A DNA stretch of 49,038 nucleotides. It comes from an uncultured bacterium. Its GTDB lineage: Bacteria; Bacteroidota; Rhodothermia; Rhodothermales; UBA10348. The position numbers were made by a program, and so were the translations under genes. Positions 17,518 to 27,171 of this stretch are shown here, in pieces; within the stretch, counting starts at the first letter, position 1, and every line of letters begins with the position of its first letter. The notes beneath the pieces were generated by a model, which did no database searches, had not been told where the DNA came from, and was given only the letters and a program-made list of their open reading frames with translations. The stretch covers positions 1-49,038 of the forward strand of contig CALIKL010000022.1 of assembly GCA_938018055.1 (NCBI GenBank), read 5' to 3'.

Positions 17518-18627
17518 ATGTCTGCGCCCCTGGCCTCCCTCCTGCAGACTATCAAGGATTTTTACGCGTCCCACGAACGCGCACTGGGCCTGACTTTCTT
17601 TGCTGCGGGAATGACTTGGGATGCCCTGACCCTGCGCACCATCGATAATCTCTTCGATAACCTCATCTTGTTGGGGTACCTGACAGGATTGACAGCCGTG
17701 ATCGTGCTGGATATCCGAGCTCACAGAGGCAGTCTGAGTATCGCACGCGTCGAGGACCCACAGGCGGTCCTAAGGGCCGCACTACAGTTTTTGTTAGGCG
17801 CCCTGCTCTCTGCTTTCGTCATCTTTTATGCTCGTAGCATTACCTGGTCGACCCACCTGGCGTTTTGGCTGGTCCTGGTGGTCGGAGCCGTGATGAACGA
17901 ATTCCTGACGCGCAAGCTGTCTTCCTTTCCGGCACAGCTGGCCCTGCTCTTCTTGTGCTCATCCACCATGTTGGCGTGGCTATTGCCGGTGATGACAGGA
18001 GAAATGTCCCTGCGCATGTTTCGCGCCGCCCTTCTTGGCAGTTTGACGCTCTCGGTCGTCGTGTTCTGGTACGGAAAAAAAGCTGGCCGGGTTGGCTCCT
18101 CCCGCTGGGGACCAGCTGGCGTGTGGGTCGTCCCGTTGCTCTTCGTGTTGCTGGATATCGGCTATCGTCAGAACTGGATCCCCCCCGTTCCACTTTCAGT
18201 ACCGCAAGGGGGTATTTACAACGACCTTACGCGGGAAGGTGATGAGTTTGTGCTGTCCTGGGACACGCATCAGCGCGGTCTCTTTGCTCCAGACTATGCA
18301 CGGACCGTGTACTGGATGCCCGGGCAACGGGTCTATTGTTTCACAGCCGTATTTGCGCCCACCCGATTGTCCAAACAGGTCGTCCATGAATGGCAGCGTC
18401 TTGATATGGCAACGGAGCAGTGGATGACAACGGACCGTATCGAGTATCGCATGAGCGGAGGTCGGGAAGACGGCTATCGCGGTACAACCTACAAGCGCAA
18501 CATGAGCGAAGGACGCTGGCGCGTTCTGGTGAAAACCGAAGAAGGAAAAATGCTGACGCGCATTCCGTTCACCGTCATTGAGGGAGGACCTGAGGGGGTG
18601 TTCTGGAAGCGAACCGTGACTCGGTGA
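17518..18627 (+). CDS. DUF2914 domain membrane protein
   Basis: 369 residues. The N-terminal two-thirds are hydrophobic with seven or so transmembrane segments (from LGLTFFAAGMTWDALTL to about residue 220). The C-terminal about 110 residues are soluble and match DUF2914: VYCFTAVFAP, VVHEWQRLD, YRGTTYKRNMSEGRWRVLVKTEEG and RIPFTVI. The domain is seen in Bacteroidota and Proteobacteria and is of unknown function. It follows DUF2480 after 15 nt and converges on recG, leaving 17 nt between stops, with no room for a separate terminator. Confidence 0.82.
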   Translation: MSAPLASLLQTIKDFYASHERALGLTFFAAGMTWDALTLRTIDNLFDNLILLGYLTGLTAVIVLDIRAHRGSLSIARVEDPQAVLRAALQFLLGALLSAFVIFYARSITWSTHLAFWLVLVVGAVMNEFLTRKLSSFPAQLALLFLCSSTMLAWLLPVMTGEMSLRMFRAALLGSLTLSVVVFWYGKKAGRVGSSRWGPAGVWVVPLLFVLLDIGYRQNWIPPVPLSVPQGGIYNDLTREGDEFVLSWDTHQRGLFAPDYARTVYWMPGQRVYCFTAVFAPTRLSKQVVHEWQRLDMATEQWMTTDRIEYRMSGGREDGYRGTTYKRNMSEGRWRVLVKTEEGKMLTRIPFTVIEGGPEGVFWKRTVTR

Positions 18628-18644
18628 CGCAGCGTCTGGAATGC

Positions 18645-20747
18645 TTATCCGATTCGGGAAAGGCGTACGCCACGGGATTTGACAAAGGTGTCAAACCAGA
18701 CTTTCATGGCTCGATGGTCGGTACGGGTCAACGCAGCGTCCTCTCTAACCAATGCAAATGCGGCGTCGCGCGCCTCATCGAGAATGGATTGATCGGTCAT
18801 GAGGTCGGCAATACGGAATGCCGGCAACCCGCTCTGCTGCGTCCCGAAGAAATCACCGGCGCCGCGCAACTCCATATCGATCTCGCTGATTGTGAATCCA
18901 TCCTCGGTCTCTTCCATGGCCTGAAGACGGCGGCGTGATTCTTCCGATTGACGGTACTCTGCCATCAGGATGCAGGTGCTTGCATGTTCTCCCCTGCCGA
19001 TGCGACCTCGCAACTGATGAAGCTGACTGAGCCCAAATCGCTCGGCGTGCTCAATCAGCATGAAGGTGGCAGCGGGTACGTCGACGCCGACTTCGATAAC
19101 CGTCGTGGACACCAGGATGGCTGATTCACCGGAAACGAAGCGCGCCATCGCCTCCTCTTTCTCAGCCGCTTTCATGCGACCATGGATCAGTTCTACCTGC
19201 ACGTTCGGGAATTCTGCCGAAAGGCTTTCATGACCACTGACCGCATCCCGTAAATCCAGCTTTTCGCTCTCCTCCACCAGTGGGAATACGACGTAGCATT
19301 GATTGCCTCGCGCGATTTCCTCGCCCATCATCTGGTAGACACGCTCCCGCTCCTTCTCACGCACCATACGCGTGGTTACTGGCTGTCGCCCGGGCGGACG
19401 CTCGCGCATGATACTCACGTGCAGATCTCCGTACAGCGTCAAAGCCAGGGAGCGCGGAATGGGTGTAGCCGTCATCAGCAGCATATGGGGACGGTCACCT
19501 TTGTCAAAAAGCGTGGCTCGCTGCATCACACCAAACCGATGCTGCTCGTCTACGACGGCCAACGCCAATCGATGAAAGTCCACGCCCTCCTGGATAACGG
19601 CGTGTGTCCCGACCAGAAGATGGCAGGAGCCGTCCGCAACGGCGGCCAGCAATTCGCGCCGCTCGGCCGTTGACGTCGATCCCGTAAGCAGCCCGACCCG
19701 CAGGCCGAGCGGCGCGAGTAAGCGTCCCAGAGACCGATAGTGTTGTTCACAGAGGATTTCCGTGGGAGCCATCACCGTGGCTTGGAAACCGGCATCGATC
19801 ACGCTGACCGCGGCAAGGGCTGCAACGACGGTCTTCCCACTGCCCACATCACCCTGAAGCAGCCGGTTCATCTGCCGGCCACTGCCAAGATCCTTCCCTA
19901 TATCAGCCAAAGCATTTTCCTGGGCCGACGTCAGCGTAAACGACAGGATCTCCTCGCGAAGCCGCCGTACTAGCTCGCCTCCCTCTGCCACCACCTGCCC
20001 GGGTACCTGCTCCCTTTTGATCTGAGTCGTAGCCAGCATGAGCTGGAAAAAGAACAGCTCCTCGAATTTCAGTCGGTAGATCGCGCGCTTCAGTTCATCC
20101 TGACTCCGGGGAAAGTGAATGGCGCGCCGAGCGACCCGGCCTTCCAGCAAGCCATACCGTTGGATCAAATGATCGGGTAGATTCTCACCAAGATGCTCGC
20201 CGTGCTCGCGAAAAAGCTCGTAGATGATCTTCCGGAACGTCCTACTCGTAAGGCCCGCTTTCTGAAGATTTGTCGAGCCAGGATAGAGCGCGATGATGCG
20301 ACCTGTCTCGAGTGACGGTCCCTGTTCATCCACCCGGTCGAAGTCAGGGTGGGAAAACGACATCATGCCGCCGTAGCGGGATGGCTTGCCGTGCAACGCC
20401 AGCTGATGTCCCTTTTCAATGACGCGCGTGATCCAGGCTACTCCCTGAAACCAGACGGCCTTCATGCGGCGGCCCGGTTCGTCTTCCAGAACAACTTCGA
20501 ATCGCTTCCGGCCGCGTCGCCCCGGAATAGTGCCTGTAGCCACAACGGTGGCAATGACCGTTACCGGATCTGAGCCGGGACGCAGATCCTGGATCCGGCT
20601 AACGGTAGAGCGGTCCAGATACCGCCTTGGCACCATGGCGAGCAAGTCCCCGATGGTTCGGACACCCGATTCGGCCAGTACTTGGGCGCGATTCGGGCCT
20701 ACTCCTTTCAGGAACTGGACCGGTTGTGTGAGGAAGTCCACAGACAT
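18645..20747 (-). CDS. recG: ATP-dependent DNA helicase RecG
   Basis: The start at 20747 (MSVDFLTQPVQFLKGVGPNRA) gives 700 residues, the family's usual length; the open frame to 20801 would overlap the promoter and the next gene. The N-terminal wedge domain (helix-hairpin-helix LKGVGPNRAQVLAESG, then an OB fold) precedes the helicase core with Walker A GDVGSGKTVVA, DEQHRFGV, MTATPIPRSLALT, and the C-terminal LRGRIGRGEHASTCIL and GAGDFFGTQQSG motifs. RecG reverses stalled forks and remodels Holliday junctions. A TATATTTC box ends 4 nt upstream of ATG, suggesting a leaderless mRNA. Confidence 0.96.
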   Translation of the reverse strand: MSVDFLTQPVQFLKGVGPNRAQVLAESGVRTIGDLLAMVPRRYLDRSTVSRIQDLRPGSDPVTVIATVVATGTIPGRRGRKRFEVVLEDEPGRRMKAVWFQGVAWITRVIEKGHQLALHGKPSRYGGMMSFSHPDFDRVDEQGPSLETGRIIALYPGSTNLQKAGLTSRTFRKIIYELFREHGEHLGENLPDHLIQRYGLLEGRVARRAIHFPRSQDELKRAIYRLKFEELFFFQLMLATTQIKREQVPGQVVAEGGELVRRLREEILSFTLTSAQENALADIGKDLGSGRQMNRLLQGDVGSGKTVVAALAAVSVIDAGFQATVMAPTEILCEQHYRSLGRLLAPLGLRVGLLTGSTSTAERRELLAAVADGSCHLLVGTHAVIQEGVDFHRLALAVVDEQHRFGVMQRATLFDKGDRPHMLLMTATPIPRSLALTLYGDLHVSIMRERPPGRQPVTTRMVREKERERVYQMMGEEIARGNQCYVVFPLVEESEKLDLRDAVSGHESLSAEFPNVQVELIHGRMKAAEKEEAMARFVSGESAILVSTTVIEVGVDVPAATFMLIEHAERFGLSQLHQLRGRIGRGEHASTCILMAEYRQSEESRRRLQAMEETEDGFTISEIDMELRGAGDFFGTQQSGLPAFRIADLMTDQSILDEARDAAFALVREDAALTRTDHRAMKVWFDTFVKSRGVRLSRIG

Positions 20748-20751
20748 ACCG

Positions 20752-20759
20752 GAAATATA
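20752..20759 (-). promoter_or_regulatory. Possible -7 promoter box of recG
   Basis: TATATTTC on the minus strand, in the context CCCCTATATTTCCGG, close to the Bacteroidota TAnnTTTG element. It sits 4 nt before the recG ATG, so transcription would start at or next to the start codon. No clear -33 TTG is seen. Confidence 0.4.
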
Positions 20760-20763
20760 GGGG

Positions 20764-21792
20764 CTATTGCCGCGGCATCTTCCAGCTATATGACTGCACA
20801 CCCGGTGCCGGTTCGGTGATGGTCACTGCAATCTCGAAACTTCCATCCGTCAACGCACGTGCAGAAATGTCGGTAGGATAGTACTCCTTGTTGAACGCGG
20901 GATCCGGCTCGGTCAAAACGTAGGCGAGCTCTCCGTTCCGATTGAAGACGTCAATGTGCAGCCAACCAGGTCGCATATTGAGGACGAACAACCAGTCACC
21001 AGCGACGGCTGCCGACCCGGAAAGAAGCGGCGGCTGATCGGTGGTCCCGCGCTCAAATTGCAGTGTGCGCGCAAGCATGGGCGAATCAAATCCGGTCAAT
21101 CGAAGGGAATCCACCTTCTTCTCCGAGATCGGAAATACATAGGGTAAGAAACCAGAAAGGGAAAGGACGTGATCGCCGCGCTCGCGGAGAAATCCCGCAT
21201 ATCGCCAGGAGGCAGCAGACAATTCTACCCGGTGCTCGATGGCGCCAGCCCCGTTATGGAACGCAATACGATTGCCATCGGAGTCGTCAAGCACCTTGGA
21301 TACAAAACCTGAATCCGTTTTCAGAACCCAGCGCATGGAGCGTTCATCTCCCGCGCCGAGATCCAGATCCACTGAGTCCCTCTGGACCAGGTCAACCAAG
21401 GTGTAGACACGGCCTTCAAGAGGAGCAAATACCCAGGTCGTATCACCACGCTGACCTGCGAGATATGGAATGGACTCTGCGAGCTTTACCGAGGCATCGA
21501 TATCACCGTCTGTCGAAATGCGATGAATGGTGTGTGTTTGCGTGTCCGAAACGAATAACCGACCGGCTTCATCCATCATGATGGTCCGGGGACTACGGAA
21601 ATCGTTGCGATCGTACTCCCGCGCGAAGCGGATTTCGAGGGTGTCAACGGGCATGGAGGCTGCCATGGCACGCGACGTGGAATCAGCCGAGGAAATATCC
21701 CGCGGTTCAACCCGGTTGCACGAGGAGGGAAGGCATCCGGTCAACACAATGGACAGGATGAGAAATGGAAACGAGGTTCGGCGGAGGATCAT
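20764..21792 (-). CDS. Six-bladed beta-propeller (NHL/BF3934-type) lipoprotein
   Basis: 342 residues with a lipoprotein signal ending LTGCLPSSC. The mature part shows propeller repeats: FRSPRTIMMDEAGRLFVSD followed by HTIHRISTDGD, and further strands such as AVAGDWLFVLNMRPGWLHIDVFNRNGEL. The order 'Asp-x-x-Gly-x-[LI]-[FY]-V-x-D-x-x-x-x-x-[IV]' is typical of 6-bladed propeller lipoproteins of Bacteroidota. No catalytic residues are evident; it is probably a cell-surface or periplasmic binding protein. It ends 16 nt before the recG start, on the same strand. Confidence 0.75.
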   Translation of the reverse strand: MILRRTSFPFLILSIVLTGCLPSSCNRVEPRDISSADSTSRAMAASMPVDTLEIRFAREYDRNDFRSPRTIMMDEAGRLFVSDTQTHTIHRISTDGDIDASVKLAESIPYLAGQRGDTTWVFAPLEGRVYTLVDLVQRDSVDLDLGAGDERSMRWVLKTDSGFVSKVLDDSDGNRIAFHNGAGAIEHRVELSAASWRYAGFLRERGDHVLSLSGFLPYVFPISEKKVDSLRLTGFDSPMLARTLQFERGTTDQPPLLSGSAAVAGDWLFVLNMRPGWLHIDVFNRNGELAYVLTEPDPAFNKEYYPTDISARALTDGSFEIAVTITEPAPGVQSYSWKMPRQ

Positions 21793-21904
21793 TTCAGGTC
21801 TTGGATGGATCGGGTTGGTGAACGCCGCGGGTCCTCGAGCGGTTCACCCGAGTGACCGATGGAATGAAGGGGCCCTGTGACGGATCCGTGACACCGTCCA
21901 CCCG

Positions 21905-21911
21905 TATCTTG
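21905..21911 (+). promoter_or_regulatory. Possible -7 promoter box of priA
   Basis: TATCTTG, with only 11 nt between it and the priA ATG. It matches the same box upstream of the SDR at 35946 and the TRAP binding-protein gene at 46482. A very short leader is implied. A 10-bp palindrome (ACGGATCCGT, 21879-21888) lies just upstream. Confidence 0.4.
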
Positions 21912-21922
21912 CAACCCATCCG

Positions 21923-24208
21923 ATGACCGCCTCTTCCACCCAGCAGACCCGCACCCGAGCTCCCGTGCAAATCGCCCGCGTCGCCTTACCCGTACCGATC
22001 GACCGGTTGTATTCCTACCGCGTCCCGGATTCGTTCCAGACGTGGGTTAGGCCGGGTAGACGCGTGATTGTGCCTTTCGGGAAGCGGAAGCTCGCGGGTG
22101 TAGTCATCGAGGAAGGGAGCGAAGCGGATCTGGCCAAATTCAAGGCCAGAGATCTCATAGATGTCGACGTCCAACTGCCTCCACTTTCGCAGGAACTGCT
22201 TGAACTGACCCGCTGGGTTGCGACCTACTACATGTGCGCCTGGGGCGAGGCGCTGCGTGCGGCGCTGCCTCCCGGCAGCGCCTCCGCCTCATCTCGGACG
22301 CGGGTTCAGACCGTCGCCATGATCGACTTCAACGAAGAAGGTCCCGAGGTGCTGCCGCGCGGAGAACGCCAGCGTGCCATCATTGAACAGCTGCGCATCT
22401 GGCATATGGCTGAGGAAACACCCGTGCCGCAGCGGCGCGTGTTGGCAGAATGTGGCGGCACCGCAGCCACCATCAAGCGGCTGGCCGAAATGGGGTTTTT
22501 ATTTGTGGAGCAGGAGGAACGAGATCGTTTCCTTGAGGAACGACGCGCCGTCGAAGCATCGGATCGCCCCACACTGCATGCAGGACAGGAACAAGCTGTG
22601 GCGGCCATACAAGGATCCATCGAAGACAATCGATTCGAAACCTTTCTGCTGCACGGGGTGACCGGTTCCGGCAAGACAGAAGTCTATTTACGGGTTCTGG
22701 AAGAAGTGAGGCGCCGTGGGCAAACGGCTATTGTCCTCGTTCCTGAAATCTCTCTCACGCCTCAGACCGTCCGCCGTTTTCGGGCACGGTTCGGCGACGA
22801 AGTAGCTGTACTCCATTCCCGCATGGGGGACGGCGAGCGCTATGATGCATGGCGAGGCATTGGTGAAGGCCGATACCCCATTGTAATCGGGCCCCGTTCG
22901 GCCATCTTGGCACCGCTGGCAAACCCTGCATTGATCATTGTGGACGAAGAGCACGAGTCCTCTTACAAACAATTTGACCCTGCTCCCCGCTACCACGCGC
23001 GCGATGTCGCCGTCATGCGTGCTGCTAAGAACAACGCGGCCTGTATCCTGGGCTCCGCCACTCCCAGCCTGGAATCGCTCTCGAACGCACGGGAGGGCAA
23101 ATACACGCTTCTTGAAATGCCGGAACGCGTCCCTGTGGCTGGAAAACCGGCCAGGTTGCCGCACATCCGGATCGTAGACCTTCGAAACGAGCCTGCGTTG
23201 CGCCTTTCGAACGACGCCCTGTCCCAACCATTGCTGGATGGTATTGCCGACCGGGCTGGTAAGGGTGAACAGACGATTCTCCTTCTGAATCGGCGAGGAT
23301 TTGCACCGGTCATGGAGTGTGTCGATTGCGGGTGGGTGCCGGAGTGTCCGGACTGCTCCGTGAGCATGGTTTACCATAAGCCCCTCCATCACCTTCGCTG
23401 TCACTACTGCGGCATCACCCAACCGCCGCCTCGCGTTTGTCCAACATGCGACGGAAAAGAGCTCGCTTTCCAGGGGTCCGGCACGCAGAGACTCGAGGCC
23501 GAACTCACCGCACGTCTTCCCGATGTCCGCGTGCTTCGCATGGACCTGGATACGACAGCGAAGAAGGGCAGTCACCACGACATCCTCGAGCAATTCGGAA
23601 ATGGGGATGCCGACGTCTTGCTTGGCACCCAGATGGTGGCCAAGGGACTTGATTTCGAAAAAGTGACCTTGGTAGGCATCATTCGAGCGGAAGCTGGCCT
23701 TCAATTACCCGATATCCGAGCAGAAGAGCGGGCTTTCCAATTGCTTACACAGGTGGCCGGACGTGCCGGACGTGCGGATCTGGAAGGGGAAGTCATCTTG
23801 CAATGTCTGGATCCGGGTCATCCTATCATCCAGTTCGCGCTCAAGCATGACTACGCCGGCTTTGCGCATTATGCCTTGGCTACGAGAGCCATTCTCAATT
23901 ATCCGCCAACTGGCCGCCTGGTCTCCATACTGTTCTCCGGACCGGACGACCAGGCTACCCGGACCACTGCCGAGAAATTCCGTCGGTTGATAGACAACCA
24001 TCTTACCGATGTGGACCGCCTTGGCCCGTCGCCGGCGTTCATCCATCGGCTCAAGAACCGGTACCGGCATCAGGTTCTGCTCAAGATTCCCCAGGGCGTC
24101 CCTGCCAGTCGAATCCGGGAAGGACTGGGCAAGGCTGAAAATGCGCTCGGATCATTGCCGCAATCCACCCGCATGACCATTGACGTGGACCCAGCCGGTT
24201 TGGTGTAG
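21923..24208 (+). CDS. priA: Primosomal protein N' (replication restart helicase PriA)
   Basis: 761 residues. The N-terminal 3'-DNA-binding domain (IARVALPVPIDRLYSYRVPD) is followed by a winged-helix region and a superfamily 2 helicase core: Walker A TGSGKTE (Lys251), DEEH box at 341-344, and motifs GSATPS and QVAGRAGR. The zinc-binding insertion carries paired cysteines (CVDC at 466-469, CPDC, CHYC, CPTC). PriA reloads the replisome on stalled forks; with recG nearby on the other strand, both fork-rescue helicases are close together. The length agrees with the family. The next feature is the SRP RNA. Confidence 0.97.
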   Translation: MTASSTQQTRTRAPVQIARVALPVPIDRLYSYRVPDSFQTWVRPGRRVIVPFGKRKLAGVVIEEGSEADLAKFKARDLIDVDVQLPPLSQELLELTRWVATYYMCAWGEALRAALPPGSASASSRTRVQTVAMIDFNEEGPEVLPRGERQRAIIEQLRIWHMAEETPVPQRRVLAECGGTAATIKRLAEMGFLFVEQEERDRFLEERRAVEASDRPTLHAGQEQAVAAIQGSIEDNRFETFLLHGVTGSGKTEVYLRVLEEVRRRGQTAIVLVPEISLTPQTVRRFRARFGDEVAVLHSRMGDGERYDAWRGIGEGRYPIVIGPRSAILAPLANPALIIVDEEHESSYKQFDPAPRYHARDVAVMRAAKNNAACILGSATPSLESLSNAREGKYTLLEMPERVPVAGKPARLPHIRIVDLRNEPALRLSNDALSQPLLDGIADRAGKGEQTILLLNRRGFAPVMECVDCGWVPECPDCSVSMVYHKPLHHLRCHYCGITQPPPRVCPTCDGKELAFQGSGTQRLEAELTARLPDVRVLRMDLDTTAKKGSHHDILEQFGNGDADVLLGTQMVAKGLDFEKVTLVGIIRAEAGLQLPDIRAEERAFQLLTQVAGRAGRADLEGEVILQCLDPGHPIIQFALKHDYAGFAHYALATRAILNYPPTGRLVSILFSGPDDQATRTTAEKFRRLIDNHLTDVDRLGPSPAFIHRLKNRYRHQVLLKIPQGVPASRIREGLGKAENALGSLPQSTRMTIDVDPAGLV

Positions 24209-24343
24209 TCGGCATCCGGTCAGACGATGGTGCAAACCGACAAAATCATCTGCCGCTGGGATATTCCATGAAGTAAACCCCTTCACCCCTCTCTTCCCAA
24301 CTCGCGTGGAACCAAGTATCCAGCGCGCTGTTGGGGGGCCACC

Positions 24344-24450
24344 AAAGGGCAAGTTCTATACGGGCAGCTCCCTCTGAACTCCGTCAGGGCCGGAAGGCAG
24401 CAGCGGTAAGAGGTTGTAGCGCCGCGATATGGGTCGCTTGCCCTTTTTTT
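24344..24450 (+). ncRNA. ffs: Signal recognition particle RNA, small bacterial (4.5S) type
   Basis: A 10-nt end stem pairs AAAGGGCAAG (24344-24353) with CTTGCCCTTT (24437-24446), and the run of seven T at 24444-24450 is the likely terminator. The apical helix-8 core is present: GTCAGGGCCGGAAGGCAGCAGC (positions 24383-24404), with the GGAA tetraloop and the symmetric and asymmetric loops that bind Ffh. The length of about 105 nt excludes the long, Alu-containing form. The RNA directs nascent membrane and exported proteins to the translocon. Confidence 0.92.
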
Positions 24451-24479
24451 ATGGACCTGCTCGTCTGGAGCTTGCCCCC

Positions 24480-24487
24480 TATATTGG
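24480..24487 (+). promoter_or_regulatory. Possible -7 promoter box of yajC
   Basis: TATATTGG in the context CCCCCTATATTGGTCG, 28 nt before the yajC ATG and 30 nt after the SRP RNA terminator. One base differs from TAnnTTTG. It would separate yajC expression from the upstream RNA gene. Confidence 0.4.
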
Positions 24488-24515
24488 TCGCTCCTAAAAA
24501 CTGCTACCCCCGATC

Positions 24516-24842
24516 ATGTCGACTTTTCTTCCTCTCCTTCTCGGTGCGCCCGCTGGTGGCGAACAGGCCAATCCACTGGCCATGTTCCTTCCGCTGATCC
24601 TCATCTTCATCGTCTTCTACTTCTTCATCATCCGCCCTCAGAAGAAGAAGGAAGATTCACGCAAATCGATGATCGAGGCTGTGAAAAAGAACGACCGTAT
24701 CATCACGATTGGTGGTATTCACGGCACGGTAACGCAGGTAGACGAAACGTCTGTTCTGGTTCAGGTAGACAATAACACGAAGCTGCGCATTGAAAAGAGC
24801 GCGCTGTCGTCTGTCGGAAACAAGGAAAGCTCCGCTTCCTGA
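24516..24842 (+). CDS. yajC: Preprotein translocase subunit YajC
   Basis: 108 residues. One transmembrane helix (about residues 24-45, MFLPLILIFIVFYFFIIRPQ) is followed by the family motif RPQKKKEDSRKSM and a small cytosolic beta domain: KNDRIITIGGIHGTVTQVDE and VLVQVDNNTKLRIEKSAL. YajC associates with SecDF and the Sec translocon in the inner membrane. secD and secF, which often follow, are not here; the next gene is the broken kinase on the other strand, 6 nt away. Confidence 0.95.
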   Translation: MSTFLPLLLGAPAGGEQANPLAMFLPLILIFIVFYFFIIRPQKKKEDSRKSMIEAVKKNDRIITIGGIHGTVTQVDETSVLVQVDNNTKLRIEKSALSSVGNKESSAS

Positions 24843-24848
24843 TCGACT

Positions 24849-26376
24849 CTAAGAGTCCGTCGAAATTGACGGTGGCAAAGATGGATTTATCGCGCCATCG
24901 CCGACCTTGATTGCTACTGGAACTGAGTGACGTTCCAGGAGCAAACGCAGCGTAGTGGGATCGACGGGCTTTGACGCATAGTCATCCATTCCCGCCTCCA
25001 GACACTTTGCGCGATCTGCGGTGGTCGCGTTGGCCGTCAGCGCTATGATAATAGGCTGGCGTACGCGTTCCGGAAGTTTGCGAATCTCTTCCGTTGCCTC
25101 GAGGCCATCCATTCCCGGCATGGACAGGTCCATGAAGACGTGGGAGTACTTCTCGGTAAGGACAGCTTTGACTGCCTTCTCACCGCGATCCACGACATCT
25201 ACCTGACAGCCAAGTCGTTCAAGCATGCGGACACCCACTTTCTGGTTGACGGGGTTGTCCTCAACGAGCAGGACCTGCAGCGCATGGGAAGCTGGCGGAG
25301 CCCGATCGGCCATGGCTATTTTTTTCAGCCTGCCGTTGCTGCCCGATCCCTTAAGAGGAATGATGTTGTCAGCTCCCTCAGCAGAACCGGTCTGACGCCG
25401 CAGGAATTCCAGCACTGCACCGTGGCGAAGTGGCTTGATCAGGCACTCTGTACTGTTGTCACCCATCTGCTGGTGAATATGCCGAATAAGGGCAAACGGC
25501 GTTTCAGGAGCCCTGCTCTTTAGCATGCGAGCCACAGCAGTTCCAGCGACACCGTCGAATCCGGAGACACATTCGTTGATGAAAACTGCGAAGTATTCCT
25601 GTCGACTCAGCAGATCCGAAGCTTCCTCTTCTGAATATGCTTGATCCATTTCCAGTCCGAACGTCGCCAGATTAGTGGCAAGCGCCTTTGCGATGAGCGG
25701 GTGCTTTGAAAGGAATAGAACGCGCTGCTCGCCCGGGATTACGATTGATTCGCGCTTGATGGAGCCATTGCTCACGGCATGTACCGTCGAGAAACAGAAG
25801 GTGGATCCCCGTCCCAATTCACTCTCGACCCACATGGTGCCGTTCATCGACTCGGTTGTGTACCTGGTCCACGTACCGGGAGCCTTCGCGCAGGAGATAA
25901 TTTTTCTCTGCGCGTCGAGCCAGCAACAACGCAGCGTGTGCCTCAATGGCACCTGCCATCTTCAGATCTCACTCCAAACGATTCAACCGATCTCGGATCT
26001 GCCCTTCCACACCATCCTCTTCAAAGAATCCCCGGGCCTGGTATACTTCAATCAAATTGTTGATTGAGTGCAGGTAGAGTAGAACTTCATTGCGTAGTTG
26101 CTGAAAGTTCTGCTCACGAATGCCTTCACGCACAATCAGGTCGGCCTTCTGAAGCAACAACTCTGTGTCCTTTGCATCCTGAGGGTCCCGAGAAATCATG
26201 AAATCTCGAACCCCGGAATTCGCGCTCAGGATGATCTTCTCCAGATTTCGCACCTGATCCCGTTCTCCCATGGCCGAAATGGATAGAAAGGCCAACGATA
26301 GAACGGTAAACGAAATGAAGAAGACGAACACGATCAAGGTGACCGTCTTTCCGTAAAGCGAAAGCAGCTTCCTCAT
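24849..26376 (-). pseudogene. Hybrid sensor histidine kinase with an internal deletion
   Basis: The 5' part (from ATG 26376) encodes a transmembrane start (MRKLLSLYGKTVTLIVFVFFISF) and a helical sensor domain. An in-frame TGA (25969-25971) follows NRLE, yet the same frame continues with good sensor-like sequence (DLKMAGAIEAHAALLLARRAEKNYLLREG, split here into two segments of the frame). Near 25843-25855 the frame switches to ESMNGTMWVESELGRGSTF, the very end of a HATPase domain. HAMP, HisKA and most of the HATPase are missing. Two receiver domains follow: the first lacks the phospho-acceptor Asp (INEC); the second is intact (VEDN, MDLSMPGMDG, LTANA, SKPV). The product cannot be a kinase; only the receiver part might still be made. 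Confidence 0.82.
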
Positions 26377-26533
26377 GAGGATGCAGGGAATGGTGGGGCC
26401 GACAGGTGGATATTCACCTTTCGTATCGACGATCTGGCGCAATAATTAAAGCCCCAAACGCATTCAATCAGGCGTGGAGACCCATCGCCAACGTGCTCGA
26501 GCTTCCTCGCCTCTTCTTGCGTCGCCTCCTCGG

Positions 26534-27124
26534 TCAGAACTGGTCCGGATATTTCGGACGAAAGTTTTCCCAATAGGCGCGTAATCGCGCCGCATCGGCC
26601 TGAAAATCGTCTTCAGGGTGAATCAATTCCCCGAAATGGATTTCTTTCTCCCCGAAGTCCACTCCAACCGGAAGAATCGGAACGTCGGCCTTTCGTGCGA
26701 TCCGATGGAAGCCAGGTTTGAAGCGCTCCACCTTGGACCGGGTCCCTTCGGGAGAAAGCGCAAAAATGAATGGACGATTTCCAGAAAAGCCTTGCAAGAC
26801 ATCCCTGAACAGCGTGCCCGGTTTTCTTCGGTCGACAGGGATACCTCCGAAATAGGTAAATAGACTCCGGAATGGCCATCTGAAAATGGTGTGCTTGCCA
26901 ATCCAGTGCACGTCAAGCTCCAACTTCCACAATGTCATCAGGGCGAAGATGAAGTCCCAGTTGGATGTATGGGGACCTCCTGTCAAGACGAACCGGGGCT
27001 CGTCGGCGACTTTACCTGTCACCTTCCACCCTGCCAGCTTCAATACGATGGATCCCAACCCGCGAAGAAACGCGTTGCGACGCCGCGGTACGTTGGGTCC
27101 GACGTCTATCATGTTGGCTGGCAT
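26534..27124 (-). CDS. Lysophospholipid acyltransferase family protein (PlsC-like)
   Basis: 196 residues. The acyltransferase motifs are H52-T-S-N-W-D57 (the H-x4-D catalytic pair), GGIPVDRRK, and LSPEGTRSK for the glycerol-phosphate site, followed by FKPGFHRIARKADVPILPVGVDF. The enzyme would transfer a fatty acyl chain to a lysophospholipid or related acceptor at the inner membrane. It is shorter than a classical PlsC, closer to the compact family of Bacteroidota. ATG at 27124 or the internal Met5 (27112) could be the start. coaE lies 47 bp upstream on the same strand. Confidence 0.85.
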   Translation of the reverse strand: MPANMIDVGPNVPRRRNAFLRGLGSIVLKLAGWKVTGKVADEPRFVLTGGPHTSNWDFIFALMTLWKLELDVHWIGKHTIFRWPFRSLFTYFGGIPVDRRKPGTLFRDVLQGFSGNRPFIFALSPEGTRSKVERFKPGFHRIARKADVPILPVGVDFGEKEIHFGELIHPEDDFQADAARLRAYWENFRPKYPDQF

Positions 27125-27171
27125 ACGGTCGCCTTTATACAGGACAATGAAAGAGAATGGTCTTTAAGGTG

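Noticed and set aside
16900-17724. 274-codon minus-strand frame opposite DUF2480
   Set aside because: It spans two real plus-strand genes and has no recognisable domain.
22688-23704. 338-codon minus-strand frame inside priA
   Set aside because: It lies wholly opposite the PriA helicase core and zinc region, which are unmistakable.
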